Positions 1-9,206 of a stretch of DNA of 64,000 nt are shown piece after piece (position 1 is the first letter of the stretch; every line of letters begins with the position of its first letter). Source of the stretch: Diabrotica undecimpunctata (lineage: Eukaryota > Arthropoda > Insecta > Coleoptera > Chrysomelidae); the NCBI RefSeq assembly GCF_040954645.1, contig NC_092807.1, positions 78,329,021-78,393,020 on the forward strand. The letters are read 5' to 3'. The notes under the pieces were generated by a model. The model ran no database searches. It was not told the origin of the DNA and was given only the letters and a program-made list of their open reading frames with translations. Both the position numbers and the translations under genes were made by a program.

Positions 1-723
1 AATTTTCTTGAATCTTCTAAAATTCTGCTAGATGGCACCCCAGATGTTAACTTCTCTACAATCATTTTTTCTTCTACTTTTGACAGATGCATGGTTCTTA
101 ATTCCTCTTTATGTCCAGCATGTGTTTTCCAATAACTGACTGAAACTTGTCCTTGATCTCTCAGTTTGCAAATCAGCCTGGAGGGACACATTCCTTTAAT
201 TTTAATTGATCCACCAGATTTCTCTGTCCTAATTTTATAGTTGGGCTTATATCCTAAATATAGATTAGTATAAGTTTTAATTACTTGAAGTAACAAAGTA
301 CTGGACCTACCATTCAAGTTACTTCTATTACAATCATAGTATAATATACTCCTTTTTGTGAACTGCTGTTTGTTTAACATAACTTGTCTCAAATTTCTGC
401 ATGTCTTTCCATGTCTCATATTCTTGTAAACTAGAAAATTCAAATGTTATTAATTCAATACTCACCTGGTGGTTTTCCTTTAGATGTTTTCGTAAGTTCT
501 CATGGCTTTTTAAATTAGTTTCTTGTTCACATAAGGGACAAATAATGTGATTTATTTTCTTATTCGACACATCTATTTTATGTATTCTTTTGATATGACC
601 ATTTCGTAATTCCACATTTTTAAATATTTTGCTGCAAAGATGACAGGCTCCTGAGTTAATTTCATAGTTTGTTGAAGTAGATGGAATAGGACTTGTTGAA
701 GTAGATGGATAGACAGAATCCAT
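1..723 (-). pseudogene. C2H2 zinc-finger protein fragment, transposon-associated type, frameshifted
   Basis: Read on the minus strand from the ATG at 721-723. Two C2H2-like fingers are visible (CHLC...HIKRIH and CPLC...HLKENH), then a segment with spaced F, W and Y residues (EFSSLQEYETW). The frame stops at 334. One frame over, near 350, coding resumes with YYDCNRS and continues to the window edge through segments such as GSIKIKGMCPSRL and YWKTHAGH. The order of fingers, F/W segment and a Cys/Asn/Arg-Ser motif is seen in insect proteins linked to MULE-type or FLYWCH/FAR1-like transposons; that assignment is from memory of the family. The frameshift shows it is broken. It runs off the left edge, so the full length is unknown. 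Confidence 0.55.
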
Positions 724-1000
724 AATTGCTTCCTAAAACAAAGTCTTAGGTAATTAAATATGGTGTTCTAACGAACAGATTATAAAAATTATAAAAATAA
801 ATAAGAAAAATTTCAATTAAAATTTTTTGTGTGCTTGCTTATTGGCAAATTGGTATAAAACCGCCTAATCATAGATGTTTAAGCGCCAAACCACAACGTC
901 AAACAGAGAGATACATAACCTGCGACAAACAGTTGTCATTTTAATAAACATGAAACCCGCCAATTTTTAAATTGGGACCCACCCACCAACCAATCACGCC
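724..1000. other. AT-rich spacer upstream of the zinc-finger fragment
   Basis: No reading frame or RNA gene recognised. It separates the start of the zinc-finger pseudogene from the truncated 3' end of the minus-strand LINE and could hold the promoter of the former. No TATA box or initiator is convincing. Confidence 0.4.
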
Positions 1001-1895
1001 AAACCTAGGTTGTGTATAATGTAGTCTGTAGGTATATGCTTCACGGAGAGTGTTGCTTGACAATTACACATATTGGCGACACAGTTCGCGTAAAGAGGTG
1101 TTTATGTGTAAAGTTACTGTGTCCTAGTCGCAAACATGGTATTCTCACTTGGTCGTGTCTATTCGCTGTGGGTTGGAGCCACGGTTTCACTAATTGTTTG
1201 ATTTCCTTCAGTTTATTTTGTGATGCACTCCACTTATTTTGCCACGCACTTAAAACTTTATATTTTATTTCTGACTTGAAATCATCTGAAGAAACCTCAT
1301 TAATAAGAATGGAGTCCTAGCTGAAGGATGCTAAGCGGGCTAGTTCATCTGCTTCTTCATTTCCTTGTATACCTGAATGTGATGGAACAAACATGAAGTC
1401 AACAGTGATCTTATTATTATTTAGAATCTCTATTTCTGATTTGATATGTGAGGCAATTGGATTATTGGTATATAAACGTTTGATAGTGTGAAGTAAGCTT
1501 AGTGAATCGGTTATTATGAGAGACGGGGACTGTTTCGACTCTTTTATGTGAATAAGTGCTTGTAATATTGCAAATAACTCCGCAGTGTATGACGAAGTAA
1601 TGGGATTGAATTTAAATTTTAAGGATGTATTGGGTATGAGAATGGATGCACCAACACCCTCTGAAGATTTGTATGCGTCAGTATATATCTAATAGTGATT
1701 TTTATAAGTTTCCATTTCTGTTAAGAATGATTGTTTGATCAAGTCTGTTATAGTCTCACGTTTTTTATATATGTATACTAAGGTAATTGGTATTAACCAA
1801 GGTGGTGAAGTTAGGAAATTTATTTGGGAGAATTTCAGGAAATTCAAGATGTAGGTCATGAAGATTTCTTCTAACCCTTTCGTAAAATGGTGGAT
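1001..1895 (-). pseudogene. LINE A ORF2, RNase H and C-terminal Zn-knuckle region
   Basis: On the minus strand the RNase H reads IYTDAYKSSEGVGAS, TAELFAILQAL, IITDSLSLLHT and PSHSGIQGNEEADELAR: all four acidic catalytic positions (D, E, D, D) are present. Stops interrupt the linker before it and one TAG follows ARLASFS at about 1320. Beyond that the C-terminal domain can be followed (RIPCLRLGHSNFTHKHL, then PIC and, after a frameshift, NCQATLSVKHI). This matches the region that normally ends in a CCHC-like knuckle. Similarity stops near 1000, short of the usual C-terminus, so the 3' end is missing. Confidence 0.75.
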
Positions 1896-2788
1896 CTAGT
1901 CTTGTTGTGTGAAAGTGTCTTGAAATCGATCTGTGAACGTATTGGTATAAGTAGGGTGTTCTTTATTACTAGCTATTTTAGAAGCATATGAGAGAGAAAG
2001 GTATTTGCATCGTAAACTTAGGGGTGGTTCTCCTGTTAAGCATTGTAAACTTTCAACTGGTGTCGTTCGAATCGCACCTGTAGCTATTCCTAGAGCTGTG
2101 TTTTGAACAGGTTCTAATGTTTTCAATACTGATACTTTGCTTGATGAATAAACTATCGCACCATAGTCGAGTTTGGATCTAACTAAAGATTTATATATAT
2201 GTAATAGTGTATTTTGATCTGCTCCCCAGTTTTTGCTGGAAATAGTTTTCATAAAATTTAGTCCTACTTGGCATGATTTTTTAAGTTCTTCTGTATGTTT
2301 TCTCCAGGAGAGCTTTTGGTCGAAAACCATACCTAAAAATCTGATATTATTTGTGAAACTGAGGGTTTGATTATATAGCTTCAGATGTGGAGTTAGAGTG
2401 TTATGTTTTCGTGTGAATAAAATACATTTAGTTTTTGTCGGTGAAAATTGTAATCCGTTAGGCCTAGACCATGATTCTAACTGATTGATTGTTTGTTGTA
2501 AATATTTTTGAATATATGTAGAGTTTTTTCCTTTGGTAAATAAAACTAAATCATCAGCGTATAATCTTCCTTTAACAATCGGTGAGCATTGTTGAAGTAT
2601 GTCGTTTATGGATATTAGAAAAAGGGTTGAGCTTATAACTGATCCTTGTGGTACTCCGTTCTCTTGAATTTTTTTATCTGAGTTAACGTTGTCTGATCGA
2701 ATTATGAAGCTGCGAGATTGAAGAAAATTGGAAATAAATTTTAATATATTGCCTCTGATATTCCAATAATGCAATTTTGATATGATAT
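1896..2788 (-). pseudogene. LINE A ORF2, C-terminal half of RT with YADD box
   Basis: This frame continues the RT interrupted at 9207. It opens at LHYWNIRGNILKFISNFL, holds GVPQGSVISSTLFLI (RT motif 4) and LYADDLVLF, the intact polymerase active-site box, followed by the thumb region (FLGMVFDQKLSWRKH, YKSLVRSKLDYGAIVY). It ends at a stop at 1896. The next residues (DPPFYERVRRNLHDL) continue in the same element before RNase H. Confidence 0.9.
2785..2788. repeat. Left target-site duplication (ATAT) of the Ty3/gypsy insertion
   Basis: ATAT directly precedes the 5' LTR (TGTTACGATAAATTC...) and the same four bases at 9207-9210 follow the 3' LTR. A 4-bp duplication fits a Ty3/gypsy integrase. The short AT sequence alone is weak; the restored LINE frame is the stronger support. 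Confidence 0.75.
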
Positions 2789-3223
2789 TGTTACGATAAA
2801 TTCTGACCCAAAACCGTAAACATATTTATTACTAATATTCTCATTCATTTACGTATTTTCTAGGTAATACCTACCTGACACACGATGGGTCCCCTCCGCT
2901 ATAAAAACAACAATCGAACTTTCTGGAGACGAGCCGATGTAAAAATACCAGTTTTGAGACCATTCGCCGCTCTGTCTAGTCGAGAAGGCCATCGACTTTT
3001 CTAGTCTAACGGTATTGGGTATATAACAGGACTTTTTTGGAGGAAACGGCAGTCAAAAAAGAAGCTCGCGACGCGTTTCAAATGTAACGTCCGTATAGAT
3101 AAATTATGTTGTAATTATTAGTCAAACAAATTGTTGTACAGTGGTTTAATAAATTGATATAAATTATCGTGTTTTAGTAAATTAAAATAAGAACAATAAA
3201 TTAGAATTAATAAAAACGTAACA
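2789..3223 (+). repeat. 5' LTR of the Ty3/gypsy element (435 bp)
   Basis: It starts TGTTACG and ends CGTAACA. It contains a TATA-like TATATAA at about 3020-3026 and AATAAA-type polyadenylation signals near its 3' end. It has a stretch of about 54 bp after GTAACGTCCGT that is absent from the 3' LTR, plus scattered substitutions, so the pair has diverged since insertion. Confidence 0.9.
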
Positions 3224-3224
3224 G

Positions 3225-3242
3225 TGGTGTCAGAAGTAAAAT
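3225..3242 (+). promoter_or_regulatory. Primer binding site, probably tRNA-Leu
   Basis: TGGTGTCAGAAGTAAAAT starts one base after the LTR end. TGG pairs with the universal tRNA CCA end, and TGGTGTCAGAAGT is complementary to the 3' part of eukaryotic tRNA-Leu (…ACTTCTGACACCA). The last bases differ from the usual GGGA. Confidence 0.65.
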
Positions 3243-3249
3243 TGTGAAA

Positions 3250-4690
3250 ATGACGACGATTTATGAGCTCACAGTGACGAATTTAAGAAGACATCTCGAG
3301 GACATAGAATTAGCTTCTACCGGAAAAAAGGCTGAGTTGTCCAACGACTAAAGAACGCTTTGGAGGAAGATGGGTTTAATCCAGAAACGTATATATTTAA
3401 AGATAAACATGATGCTGTCATCTCGTCGATTTCGAAATTAGAGAACAAAGTTTCTGACGATATTTGAAAGTTTCTTCTGATGTAGCCAAAGTTTCTGGTG
3501 ACATAGCATCATTAGAGAACAAAGTTTCTGGCGATATTTCGAAAGTTTCTTCTGATGTGGCCAAAGTTTCTGGTGACATCGCATCATTAGAGAAGAAAGT
3601 CTCCGGCGATATCGCTTCTTTAGAAGACAAAGTTTCTAACGAGATTTCTTCTCTAGAAAGCAAAGTTTCTGCTAACATCTCTTCGGAAATCTCTTAAGTC
3701 ACTTCTGAGATGTCTGCCCTCGACGATAGAATATCTTCGTTAAAAGACCAAGTTGCTGCCGATATGTTGGCCTTCGAAGAAAAGATATGGAAATAGATGG
3801 AAAGGAAGATGGAGAAAACAGGGACAGCAGAGAGAGGAAACAATCCGATTACAGTAGAGACAAAAGAAGACGAGACGAAATGTAAGTTGGAAATACGGCC
3901 GAAATTTGAAGGAAGTGGAGGTTCTGTTCATGTTAAAGTCCCAACTTTCGACGGAAAATCATCATGGAACAACTAAATGAAATAGTTCGAATCAGCTGCA
4001 AGAGCGAATGGATGGTCTGAAAAAGACAAGGCTGTAAACCTGACTATTGCTCTTCGAGGAGATGCCTTAGATGTGCTTCAGACTATAGCCGTAGAGGAGA
4101 CGGATGATTTCGAACAACTTAAGAAGAGGTTAAATATGCGATATGGCCACGAACACTTGGAGCATGTATATCAGTCACAGCTTAAAAATCGAAGACAAAA
4201 GAAAGATGAGGCTCTTCAAGAATATGAGGTAGATATTGCCAGATTAGTACGATATGCTTATCCAACAGCTCCCGAAGACATGATGGAAAAGTTGGCCGTT
4301 CAAACGTTTATTGATGGTCTTCGTGATCATGAAATGCAGAGAACACTACGATTAGCTCGTCACAAGACGCTGGTTGATGTCTTATTCGCCGTCCTCGAAT
4401 ACGAGTCAGCTACGCAGGCCTCTGGCGGGTACAGTAAAGTTAGGAGTGTAAAAGAGGAAGGAGATGAAGATAAACTTGACTAGCTCGTTAATATGATGAA
4501 AAGTATGACATACAAGAAAACGAAGACCATAAGATGCTGGAACTGTGGCGAAATAGGACACGTACGAAGTTCATATAAGCACCCTAGGTACGACGCAAAT
4601 CAAGAAACTCACCATCAGGAAAACCAGAACAGGTCGGCGTTAGGGGGGCAGCTTCGACCCGGAACTTTTCCAAAGACCCTCTCATACTAA
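3250..4690 (+). pseudogene. Ty3/gypsy gag with SAP-like N-terminus, heptad repeats, capsid and damaged zinc knuckle
   Basis: From the ATG at 3250 it begins MTTIYELTVTNLRRHLEDIE, resembling a SAP DNA-binding motif. A run of repeats (KVSGDIASLE-type units, about 3420-3700) predicts a long coiled coil. The capsid region follows (about 3940-4440: FESAARANGWSEKDKA, LTIALRGDALDVL, QTFIDGLRDHEMQRTL). The zinc knuckle at about 4533-4577 reads CWNCGEIGHVRSSY: the last Cys of CX2CX4HX4C is Tyr. There is a frameshift near 3345, another near 3467, and several stops (about 3695, 3795, 3975 and a TAG at 4481-4483). The protein would form the virus-like particle and bind the element RNA. Confidence 0.85.
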
Positions 4691-4698
4691 TAGCTTCT

Positions 4699-5229
4699 TT
4701 GAAATGTCGTGAAGATAGTGTACATGTAGATGGAGAAATAAATGGTAAAAAGCATACGTTATTGGTGGATACCGGAGCGACCAGAACCATTATACGCCCG
4801 ACAGTTATAAACAGCCGTAAGAAACTGTTACCAACGAGGTTGCGACTTCGGACCGCTACAGGTGAAAATACCAACATTCATGGAGAAATCCAGATACAAT
4901 TAGGAATTGGAGCAGAAAAGTTCGTCCATACTGTTATAGTTGCTGACATCGAAGAGGATGTTATATTAGGAATGGACGTAATGAATCCGCATGGATTCCA
5001 ATTGGATTTTAAGAATAAGGTAATCAAAGTTGGTAACGGGGAGGTATTACTTCATCCACATGATGACAACACTATGCAAGCAGCCATTAAAGAAGATACA
5101 GTCGTGCCTGCGACAAGTAAAACAATCATAGTAGCGCGGATACAGGGAATTGTGGACGAAGGGATACCCGTTATGATGGAGACTTGGCCGAGGAATCATA
5201 ATTGGAAAGGAATTGGTGACTGCGGCTAA
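4699..5229 (+). pseudogene. Ty3/gypsy aspartic protease
   Basis: A retropepsin-like domain with the active-site triplet in LLVDTGATRTIIRP, followed by LRTATGENTNIHGE and ILGMDVMNPHGF, the flap and C-terminal ILG motif of LTR-element proteases. It would mature the Gag and Pol polyproteins. The frame breaks near 5210 (WPRNHNWKGIGDCG then stop); the RT frame starts in another phase at 5213, overlapping it, so one small indel separates the two. Confidence 0.85.
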
Positions 5230-6982
5230 AGAAATTCCTGTGAGACTTATCAATGTTAATGACTACCCAGTAACCATCAAGAAAGAGACAAAAGTAGGAA
5301 CTTGTGTATCTGTGACATCCATAATCCGTCAGACGACAAAATCTGATAATTTCAACGACAAATTCGACCAAATGGTTGCAGTTGCTGGACAGTCTCTGAA
5401 TCAGATTGAGAAAAGGAAATTAAGGGAATTTCTTCGGCAGTATCGTGATATTTTTGTACCGAAAGGAGGAAAGACGGGAAGAACTAACATTGTTAAGCAT
5501 AAAATTGATACTGGTAATGCTAAGCCAATTCGTCAAACAGCTCGACGATTATCACAGGCGAAAAGAGAGGAAGCTGAAACGATTGTTCAGGAAATGAAGA
5601 AAGACGGGGTGATAGAACCTTCTACGAGCCCATGGGTTTCTCCGGTGGTTCTGGTTAAGAAGAAAGATGGAACGACGAGGTTCTGTGTGGATTACCGTTT
5701 GCTGAACAACGTTACCAAGAAAGATAGTTATCCTTTGCCTCGGATCGATGACACATTGGACACATTGGCTGGAAGTAAATTGTTTTCTACTTTGGATTTG
5801 AAGTCTGGATACTGGCAGGTAGAAATGGATCCAGTAGATAAAGAAAAGACAGCCTTCACCACAGGATCTGGATTCTGGAAATTCAACGTTATGCCATTTG
5901 GACTCTGTAATGCTCCTGCGACATTTGAGAGGCTTATGGAAAATGTGTTGAGAGGGTTATCTTGGAAAACATGCCTGGTTTATTTAGATGACATAATCGT
6001 CTTGGGGGAGACATTTGAAGACCATCTGAAGAATTTAGAAAACGTTTTTATTCGACTTAAAGCTGCCCAATTGATGTTAAACCCCAAGAAGTGCCAGCTA
6101 TTTCAAGGTAATCTCAATTATCTGGGTCATATAGTCAATAAAGAAGGAGTGGCCGTGGATAAGGGAAAAATCGATTCCATTAAGGAATGGCCAGAACCAA
6201 CTGACAAACATCAAGTGAGAAGTTTTCTTGGACTATGTACTTATTACCGGACGTTTATTAAGAAGTTTGCAGATATCGCTAAACCATTAACGCGACTTAA
6301 AGAGGAAGCAAGGGAATACCGCTGGGATACAGACTGCCAAAATGCCTTTTAGACCTTAAACAAGAATTTAATAACAGCACCAATTTTAGGGTATTCACTG
6401 CCAGAAGGAGAGTTCATGTTAAATACAGATGCAAGTAATGTGGGAATTGGAGGAATGCTGTCTCAGATTCAAGGAGAACAGGAACGAGTTCTTGGATATT
6501 TTAGTAAAGTTCTTTAGAAACCTAAGCCGAACTATTGCGTCACGAGAAGAGAACTTCTAGCAGTAGTGAAATCAGTAGAGCACTTCTACCAATACCTCTA
6601 TGGAAGAAAGTTTTTAATCCGAACCGACCATGCTGCCCTTAAGTGGTTGATGCAGTTTAACAATCCAGAGGGTCAGATAGCCAGGTGGATCGAACGACTC
6701 CAAGAATACGATTTCAAGTTTGAGCACCGGGTCGGAGTTAGTCACAGAAACGCTGATTCTCTTTCCACGAGGCCATGCCCAGCAGAGTGTTCCCACTGCA
6801 ACAAAACGGAAGCCAAGGAAGCAGCAGTGCTAAGAATGACGATGGTCAACGACGACTGGACGCCTACTAAGATAAGGGAAGAACAAGAGAGAGATCAGAG
6901 TTATACAGAAAATCCGAAAATGGAAAGAGGAAAACCGTCGACCACCTTGGCAAGAAATATCGAACCTATGTTCAGTAGTTAA
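5213..6982 (+). pseudogene. Ty3/gypsy reverse transcriptase and RNase H
   Basis: The RT motifs come in order: RFCVDYRLLNNVTKKDSYPL, LFSTLDLKSGYWQVEM, FNVMPFGLCNAPATFERLM and the active site LVYLDDIIVLG (intact YLDD), then the thumb with LGHIVNKEGV and VRSFLGLCTYYRTFI. A TAG at 6350-6352 and another at about 6517 break the frame. RNase H follows in the same phase, with NTDASNVGIGG, RRELLAVV, IRTDHAALKWL and HRNADSLSTRPC giving the four acidic residues. The frame ends at a TAA at 6980-6982 before the integrase. Polymerase chemistry residues look intact; the stops are what inactivate it. Confidence 0.9.
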
Positions 6983-8200
6983 GACGTATTGGGCCCAGTG
7001 GGACTAATTTATCATCGAAGATGGCTTGCTCAAACGAGTCCTGGAAAATGATGACGGTTCAGAGAAGAGAAAACAGTTGGTGATCCCAAAGAGCAGAATA
7101 GCCGAAGTGCTTCGTCAGTTACACGACAGTCCATCAGGAGGGCATTTTGGTGTAAAGAAGACCCTTCAGCGAATTCGGGAACGGTTTTATTGGATGAAAA
7201 GTTCCGACGATGTAAAAGACTGTCGTAAGAAATGTACTATTTGTTCTACGAGTAACGGGCCTTATAGAAAAATGAGAGCCCCTATGAGACAATATAATGT
7301 TGGAAGCCCGTTTGAAAGAATAGCTTTAGACATTGCTGGGCCATTTCCAGAAAGTGAAAATGGAGGCAAGTACATGTTGGTAGTAATGGATTACTTTACT
7401 AAGTGGGTCGAGATTTACGCACTTCCAGACCAGAAGGCCGCCACCGTTGCAGATAAGTTGATCCAAGAATATATCAGCCGATTTGGAGTGCCTTTGAAAA
7501 TCCATAGTGACCAAGGCAGGAACTTCAAAAGCGATCTATTCCAAGGAATATGTGATAGACTAGGCATGAAGAAAACAAGAACTACCGCGTATCATCCGCA
7601 ATTGGATGGTATGGTAACACGAATGAATAGGACAGTAGGCAAGTATTTGACAAAGATGGTATCCGATCATCAGCGAGACTGGGACCAATATCTTCCGTTC
7701 TTCACAATAGCCTACAGATCTCTGTTAACGAATCAACAGGCCAGACACCAGCCAAAGTTCTATTCGGACGCGAAATGCGACTACCTTGTGATCTAGAGTT
7801 TGGGTGTCGACCTGGAGAAGATGTAGCAGGTGAAGATTATGTGATCGAATTACGAAGAAGAATGGACGATGTACATGAGTTGGTCCGTTCCCACCTTCAG
7901 ATCGCTAGCGACCGAATGAAGAATCGCTACGATACACAAGCCGAAAAGGGTTGCTTTAAGAAGAACGACAAGGCCTGGCTCTATAATTCCAAGAAGCGAA
8001 AAGGTTATTCTCCCAAATTGCAGCAGTTTTGGGAAGGTCCATACCTCATTATGGAGAAGATCAACGATGTCATCTACCGAATAAGTAAGATTCCGAGGGG
8101 AAAGCCGATGATAGTACACCATAACCGGCTGGCGTCTTTCGAAGGTGACCACGACGTAGATGAAGAAGTGGAAGTAAACCAAGTCCAAGATGTGTCCGAT
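6983..8200 (+). pseudogene. Ty3/gypsy integrase, catalytic Glu replaced by Thr
   Basis: The N-terminal zinc domain is visible as HDSPSGGHFGVKKT...CRKKCTIC (HHCC). The core has DIAGPFPESENGG (first Asp) and KIHSDQGRNFKSDLF (second Asp). At the third position, where the family has a Glu in the HPQ-DG--E-N motif, this copy reads HPQLDGMVTRMNRT: Thr. A frameshift near 7785 moves to the frame that opens at 7775. The C-terminal domain (WLYNSKKRKGYSPKLQQFW, GPYLIMEKINDVIY, VHHNRLASF) follows. Without the Glu, strand transfer is not expected. Confidence 0.9.
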
Positions 8201-8836
8201 CTCACGTTTGAGGAATTCATGGGTGCCTATGGAGGTACCGGTAAAGCAAGATATGGTGTTACCACTGAAGAAAAGCAAGATCTACTCGCGCTTCCCGATG
8301 ATTACTCGCTGGCCCTTACTATCCCGGCCAGTATCAAAGACGCACCAGGGTTGGCATCCGTATTTCGAAGGAAGTTCGGTCGAGTTGCAGAACTTTAATG
8401 CCAAGTGCCAGCTCCTGGGAAAGCCTTGAAAATCCAAGAAGCATCACGTTACCTTTTCTACCTGGTAACAAAAGACACTGCCCGTGACCAACCTACGTAC
8501 CGAGATGTATGGGGAGCCTTACTGCAATTGAGAGAGCACGTACTAGAGTCCGACGTGCAAAAGTTAGCTATGCCAAAGTTGGAGTGCCGCCAATTAGATT
8601 GGAGGGTTATCCAAAATATGGTGGAGGAAATCTTTAAAGACACCGAAGTCCAGGTGTTAGTCTGTTGCAATCCGCATAGTTACTGGTGCGGAGAGAAAAC
8701 CGTCCTTTGTCAGTTTTATACAACTGGAAGTTGTAAAAGAGGGTCCAGTTGCCGATACCAGCATACCGTTCCAGTTCCAGTCCCGAAAATGTTCCAGGAG
8801 GAACCATCTTTTAAGAGGGGGGCAATGTTACGATAA
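8201..8836 (+). pseudogene. Macrodomain-like domain (TARG1/ALC1 type) plus CCCH zinc finger fused behind the integrase
   Basis: The frame from 7775 continues without a phase change to 8836, broken by one TAA at 8396-8398. After an acidic linker, segments line up in order with the TARG1 (OARD1)/ALC1 macrodomain: EKQDLLALPDDYSLAL (first strand with the adenine-contact Asp), KDAPGLASVFRRKFGRV (glycine loop and helix), RYLFYLVTK (strand ending in the position of catalytic Lys84), QPTYRDV, LAMPKLEC and VQVLVCC. The loop that should carry the catalytic Asp125 (GCGLD) reads LECRQLDW, so it is damaged here. About 30 residues later comes CQFYTTGSCKRGSSCRYQH, a CX7CX5CX3H finger of the RNA-binding CCCH class. 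The frame stops inside the 3' LTR. The assignment is an alignment by eye; the enzyme role is inferred. Confidence 0.75.
8810..8825 (+). promoter_or_regulatory. Polypurine tract
   Basis: The purine run TTTAAGAGGGGGGCAA lies directly before the 3' LTR start (TGTTACG). In LTR elements this tract primes plus-strand DNA synthesis. Here it also encodes the last residues of the pol frame. Confidence 0.7.
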
Positions 8837-9206
8837 ATTCTGACCCAAAACCTTAAACATATTTATGACTAATATTCTCATTCATTCACGTATTTTCTAG
8901 GTATTACCTACCTGACACACGATGGGTCCCCCTCCGCTATAAAAATAACAATCGAACTCACTGGAGACAAGCCGATGTAAAAATACCAGTTTTGAGACCA
9001 TTCGCCGCTCTGTCTAGTCGAGAAGGCCATCGACTTTTCTAGTCTAACGGTATTGGGTATATAACAGGACCTTTTTGGAGGAAACGGGCAGTCAAAAAAG
9101 AAGCTCGCGACGCGTTTCAAATGTAACGTCCGTAAATTGATATAAATTATCGTGTTTTAGTAAATTAAAATAAGAACAATAAATTAGAATTAATAAAAAC
9201 ATAACA
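8826..9206 (+). repeat. 3' LTR of the Ty3/gypsy element (381 bp)
   Basis: Same ends as the 5' LTR (TGTTACG...ATAACA). It lacks about 54 bp present in the 5' copy between GTAACGTCCGT and AAATTGATATAAATT and differs by scattered substitutions. It is followed by ATAT, the target duplication. Confidence 0.9.

Larger units (their letters stand above)
2789..9206 (+). mobile_element. Ty3/gypsy LTR retrotransposon with a macrodomain and CCCH finger in pol
   Basis: It is bounded by LTRs that start TGTTACGATAA and end in AACA. The order is 5' LTR, tRNA primer site, gag (SAP-like segment, heptad repeats, capsid, zinc knuckle), protease, RT, RNase H, integrase, macrodomain-like domain, CCCH zinc finger, purine tract, 3' LTR. 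RT before integrase is the Ty3/gypsy order. The macrodomain and finger after the integrase are not a standard part of the family. The copy is dead: many stops and frameshifts, a lost knuckle Cys and a lost integrase Glu. It sits inside LINE A and is therefore younger than that element. Confidence 0.9.

Noticed and set aside
1012..1320. Plus-strand open frame of about 100 codons
   Set aside because: It is the antisense of the LINE A C-terminal region, which has recognisable motifs on the minus strand.
3464..3697. Regularly spaced repeats that look like a CRISPR-type array
   Set aside because: They are in-frame heptad-like protein repeats of gag with no conserved non-coding spacer structure, in a eukaryotic element.
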